DNA of 64,000 nt from Liolophura sinensis (taxonomy: Eukaryota > Mollusca > Polyplacophora > Chitonida > Chitonidae): positions 62,001-126,000 of the forward strand of contig NC_088298.1 in NCBI RefSeq assembly GCF_032854445.1, given 5' to 3'. Made by a program: the position numbers and the translations under genes. The notes below the pieces were generated by a model. That model was not told the origin of the DNA. It made no database searches and worked only from the letters and a program-made list of their open reading frames with translations. Of the stretch, positions 61,616 through 64,000 are shown piece after piece. Position 1 is the stretch's first letter. Each line of letters begins with the position of its first letter.

Positions 61616-64000
61616 AAGAATGAATGAATGATTATGGCTTAACGCCACATCGGCAATATTTCAGCCATATCGTGGCGAGAACAAGGTGAAAACGCGAGAC
61701 GGTAGAGGTTTTCGACATGATAATATGAACATCAAAAGTAAAGCTAAAAGTACAGACATGTTTAAAATCGTATAAAAGAAAAAGTAAGAGTTAAAACTCG
61801 AAAACCAGGGTTATAGTACATGTATAAATATATATAACTGTTTATCTATAGATATTTATCACATTTAAAATTTATATTCTATGATATAGGCCAATGGCCT
61901 TCAAATAATTTGACAACATCGCCAGCGATGCTGTCAAATAAATCATATATAGAGCTGACCGTGTAGAATCTCTGCCGAACATGGGCAAAGTCTACACAGT
62001 CAACCAGAATATGTTTGATGCCATATTGAGCATCACATCCAACACACTCGGGAGCACTGCTCCCATCCAAGATGAAATTGTGTGTCAGATGAGAATGTCC
62101 AATACGGCATCTGGTTAAAACGACTTGGTCTCTACGAGACATATTAAGTGTATATGAATTATAGCCAATGACCGGATGAATAGCATGCAGTTTATAATGG
62201 GCCTGCAAGTTCCATTCACCCTGCCAAAGGCAACGAATATATTTAAGAATATTGGACTTCATGTCAGTATAAAGGGATTTTTATCTTGGATATGGGTTTA
62301 TTTAGGGCAGCTTTCGCCTCCCTGTCTGCGACGGTGTTTCCATGGATACCAATATGACTTGGTATCCAGCAGAATATAATGTCTTTACCTCTTCTAATTA
62401 ATTTCCTATGTATAGCTAAAATTTGAAGGATCAAGGGATTTTTAAATTTATTATTCTGTATTGCCAATAAGCAAGACAACGAGTCCGTGCATATCATTGC
62501 CCTCTGGGCACACCCAGAAGAAACATATGATAAGGCCAGGAGTATAGCTCTGGCCTCGGCAGAGAATATTGAAGAAGAGGATGGAAGACGAAAGGAAGAG
62601 ACCCGCTGCTCCATGACAGCCGCAGTCGCAACCCTGTCGCCATCCTTCGACCCGTCAGTATATATAAATTTATAATCCGTATAATTAGCTTTAATTTCAG
62701 CAAAACCTTGCTGAATTATAAGAGGATTTATATTCGATTTATTATATTTACGTAGATCAAATATTAGTTTAGGTTGTGGGAGAAGCCATGGAGGAGACTC
62801 CGGAAAAGACACCGGAGCTATATCCTCCAGCTTGATGTTACCTCCCACAATATGGTCCTGTATACGAAGACCGAACGAAGGGATCTTGTTAGGACATTTA
62901 GTATATTTGTCTACATATAATGGATTGAAAACACAGTCGTAGGCAGGGTTTGTTGGATGAGCTTTAAGCTTTGTACTATATTGAAGGCTTAGTTTTATAC
63001 GTCGGTGATATAAAGAAGGTTCATTAGCTTCCACGTATAAACTTTCTACTGGTGAGGTTCTAAAAGCACCAAGGCTGAGCCTCAAACCTTGGTGATGAAC
63101 AGGATCCAACATTTTAATGTACGACTTCCTAGCGGAACCGTAAATGATGGATCCATAGTCCAATTTAGACCTCACCAGAGAACGATATAAATTAAGTAAA
63201 ACTGATCGGTCAGCACCCCAATCGGTGCTAGACACGACCTTAATTATATCAAGAGCCTTTGTACATTTAGCCTTAAGCATTTTAAGATGAGGTATAAAGG
63301 ATAGCTTACTATCAAATATTATACCTAAAAATTTTGTTTCTCCAACAATTTTAACCTGTTTACCACAAAAAGTAAGCTGAGGGTGAAGATGAAGTTTCCG
63401 TTTATTACAAAAATGCATACCGACGGTTTTAGACGTTGAAAATCTAAAACCGTTTGCAGTTGCCCATTTCTCGATTTTATTGAGACAAAGCTGCAACTGA
63501 CGTTCGATGTTATTCATATTCTTAGCTCGGTAGCATATAAGGAAATCATCGACGTATAAAGAACCCTCCGTGCCCGATGTTAATGTTTTTGCTAGGCTAT
63601 TTATTTTTATGCTAAACAGAGTTGGTGATAGAATGCTGCCCTGGGGTACACCCATTTCCTGCTCATAAGAGTCAGAAAGAGTGGACCCAACCCGTACCCT
63701 AAACTGACGATCGGATAAAAATTGAGATATAAATAAAGATAAGCGACCTTTAAGACCCATATCCGCGATGTCTTTTAAAATACCATATTTCCATGTGGTG
63801 TCGTAGGCCTTTTCAAGGTCAACAAATATGGACACCACATGTTCGTTATTGATGAAGCCATCGCGAATAAAGGTTTCAAATCGAACAAGGTGATCCATGG
63901 TAGATCTACCTTGACGAAAACCGCACTGAATATTAGAAAGTAACTTGTTGGTTTCCAGAAACCAAACAAGTCTATCATTAATCATCCGTTCCATAGTCTT
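61616..64000 (-). mobile_element. Nimb/I-type LINE, third copy, continues past the window
   Basis: 3' tail of AATGA repeats at 61609-61630, the same 3' UTR as the other copies (TTAACGCCACATCGGCAAT), then ORF2 reading towards the right edge. It inserted into the older LINE at 60.2-61.6 kb. Confidence 0.85.
61879..64000 (-). pseudogene. Third Nimb/I LINE copy ORF2 (RT-RNase H part), one frameshift, 5' end outside window
   Basis: 576 codons are open from the window edge region to 62264: RT (GVPQGSILSPTLFSIKINSL, YVDD), thumb, and a complete RNase H (YTDGSKDGD, AEARAILLAL, CTDSLSCLLAIQ, WIPSHIGIHGNTVADREAK). A 1-base change near 62264 moves the last 127 codons (62262-61879) into another frame; these hold the C-terminal zinc-like segment (CVGCDAQYGIKHILVDCVDF). 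It is closely similar to the inner copy at 41.9-47.9 kb, so this family has been recently active. Confidence 0.85.

Noticed and set aside
1-64000. CRISPR arrays, bacterial operons, ribosome binding sites or rRNA genes
   Set aside because: None seen; repeats are LINEs, microsatellites and tandem duplications of a eukaryotic genome.

Overview
The window is repeat-rich eukaryotic (metazoan) DNA. The TATA boxes, spliceosomal introns, a tRNA-derived SINE and several LINE families fit an animal genome. The style of the LINE tails and of the short AATATTTCAGCCATAT-type repeats suggests a marine mollusc, probably a gastropod (inference, moderate to low confidence). I found no ordinary host housekeeping gene. 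Almost everything recognisable is a mobile element or an endogenised virus, and most copies are broken.

Layout. (1) 1 to about 5.6 kb and 30.17 to 37.76 kb are two parts of one Polinton/Maverick-type element (an integrating, virus-like DNA transposon). On the minus strand lie a virion jelly-roll-type protein, a conserved Polinton protein, a small glycine-tailed core-like protein, an A32/FtsK-like packaging ATPase, a membrane Thr/Pro-rich protein, a chromodomain integrase, a PC4-like protein with an intron, and a RING-finger protein. On the plus strand lies the exonuclease half of a protein-primed family B DNA polymerase. Many genes carry one or two frameshifts, so this is an old copy. (2) 5.64 to 30.17 kb is a head-to-tail array of four near-identical, full-length Tx1-clade LINEs (about 6.1 kb each), with GATA-type sequence at every junction. 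The array splits the Polinton at a GATA microsatellite. Copies 1 and 4 have both ORFs open; copies 2 and 3 contain clusters of 1-base indels. (3) 37.76 to 49.60 kb is a Nimb/I-type LINE (EN-RT-RNase H) that interrupts the Polinton polymerase. It is itself split by a second, younger copy, with a perfect 14-bp target duplication. (4) 50.1 to 53.7 kb is an intron-containing, decayed gene of a transposase-like family. (5) 55.3 to 61.6 kb is a graveyard: a SINE, a reverse-transcriptase remnant, a Nimb scrap, an apparently nearly complete endogenous CRESS-DNA virus (rep on plus, cap on minus, a nonanucleotide stem-loop), a second Polinton-type major capsid remnant, and a LINE 3' end with a 48-bp homopolymer. 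(6) 61.6 kb to the window end is another Nimb/I LINE copy that runs off the edge.

The genes do not form a host pathway. The Polinton genes belong to one virus-like replication, packaging and integration set. The LINE ORF1/ORF2 pairs are autonomous retrotransposition units. The CRESS rep/cap/origin set is the genome of a small circular ssDNA virus. The most interesting signals are the CRESS insertion with its origin, the GATA-associated tandem Tx1 array, and the shared TATA-plus-upstream module and spliceosomal intron in Polinton genes.
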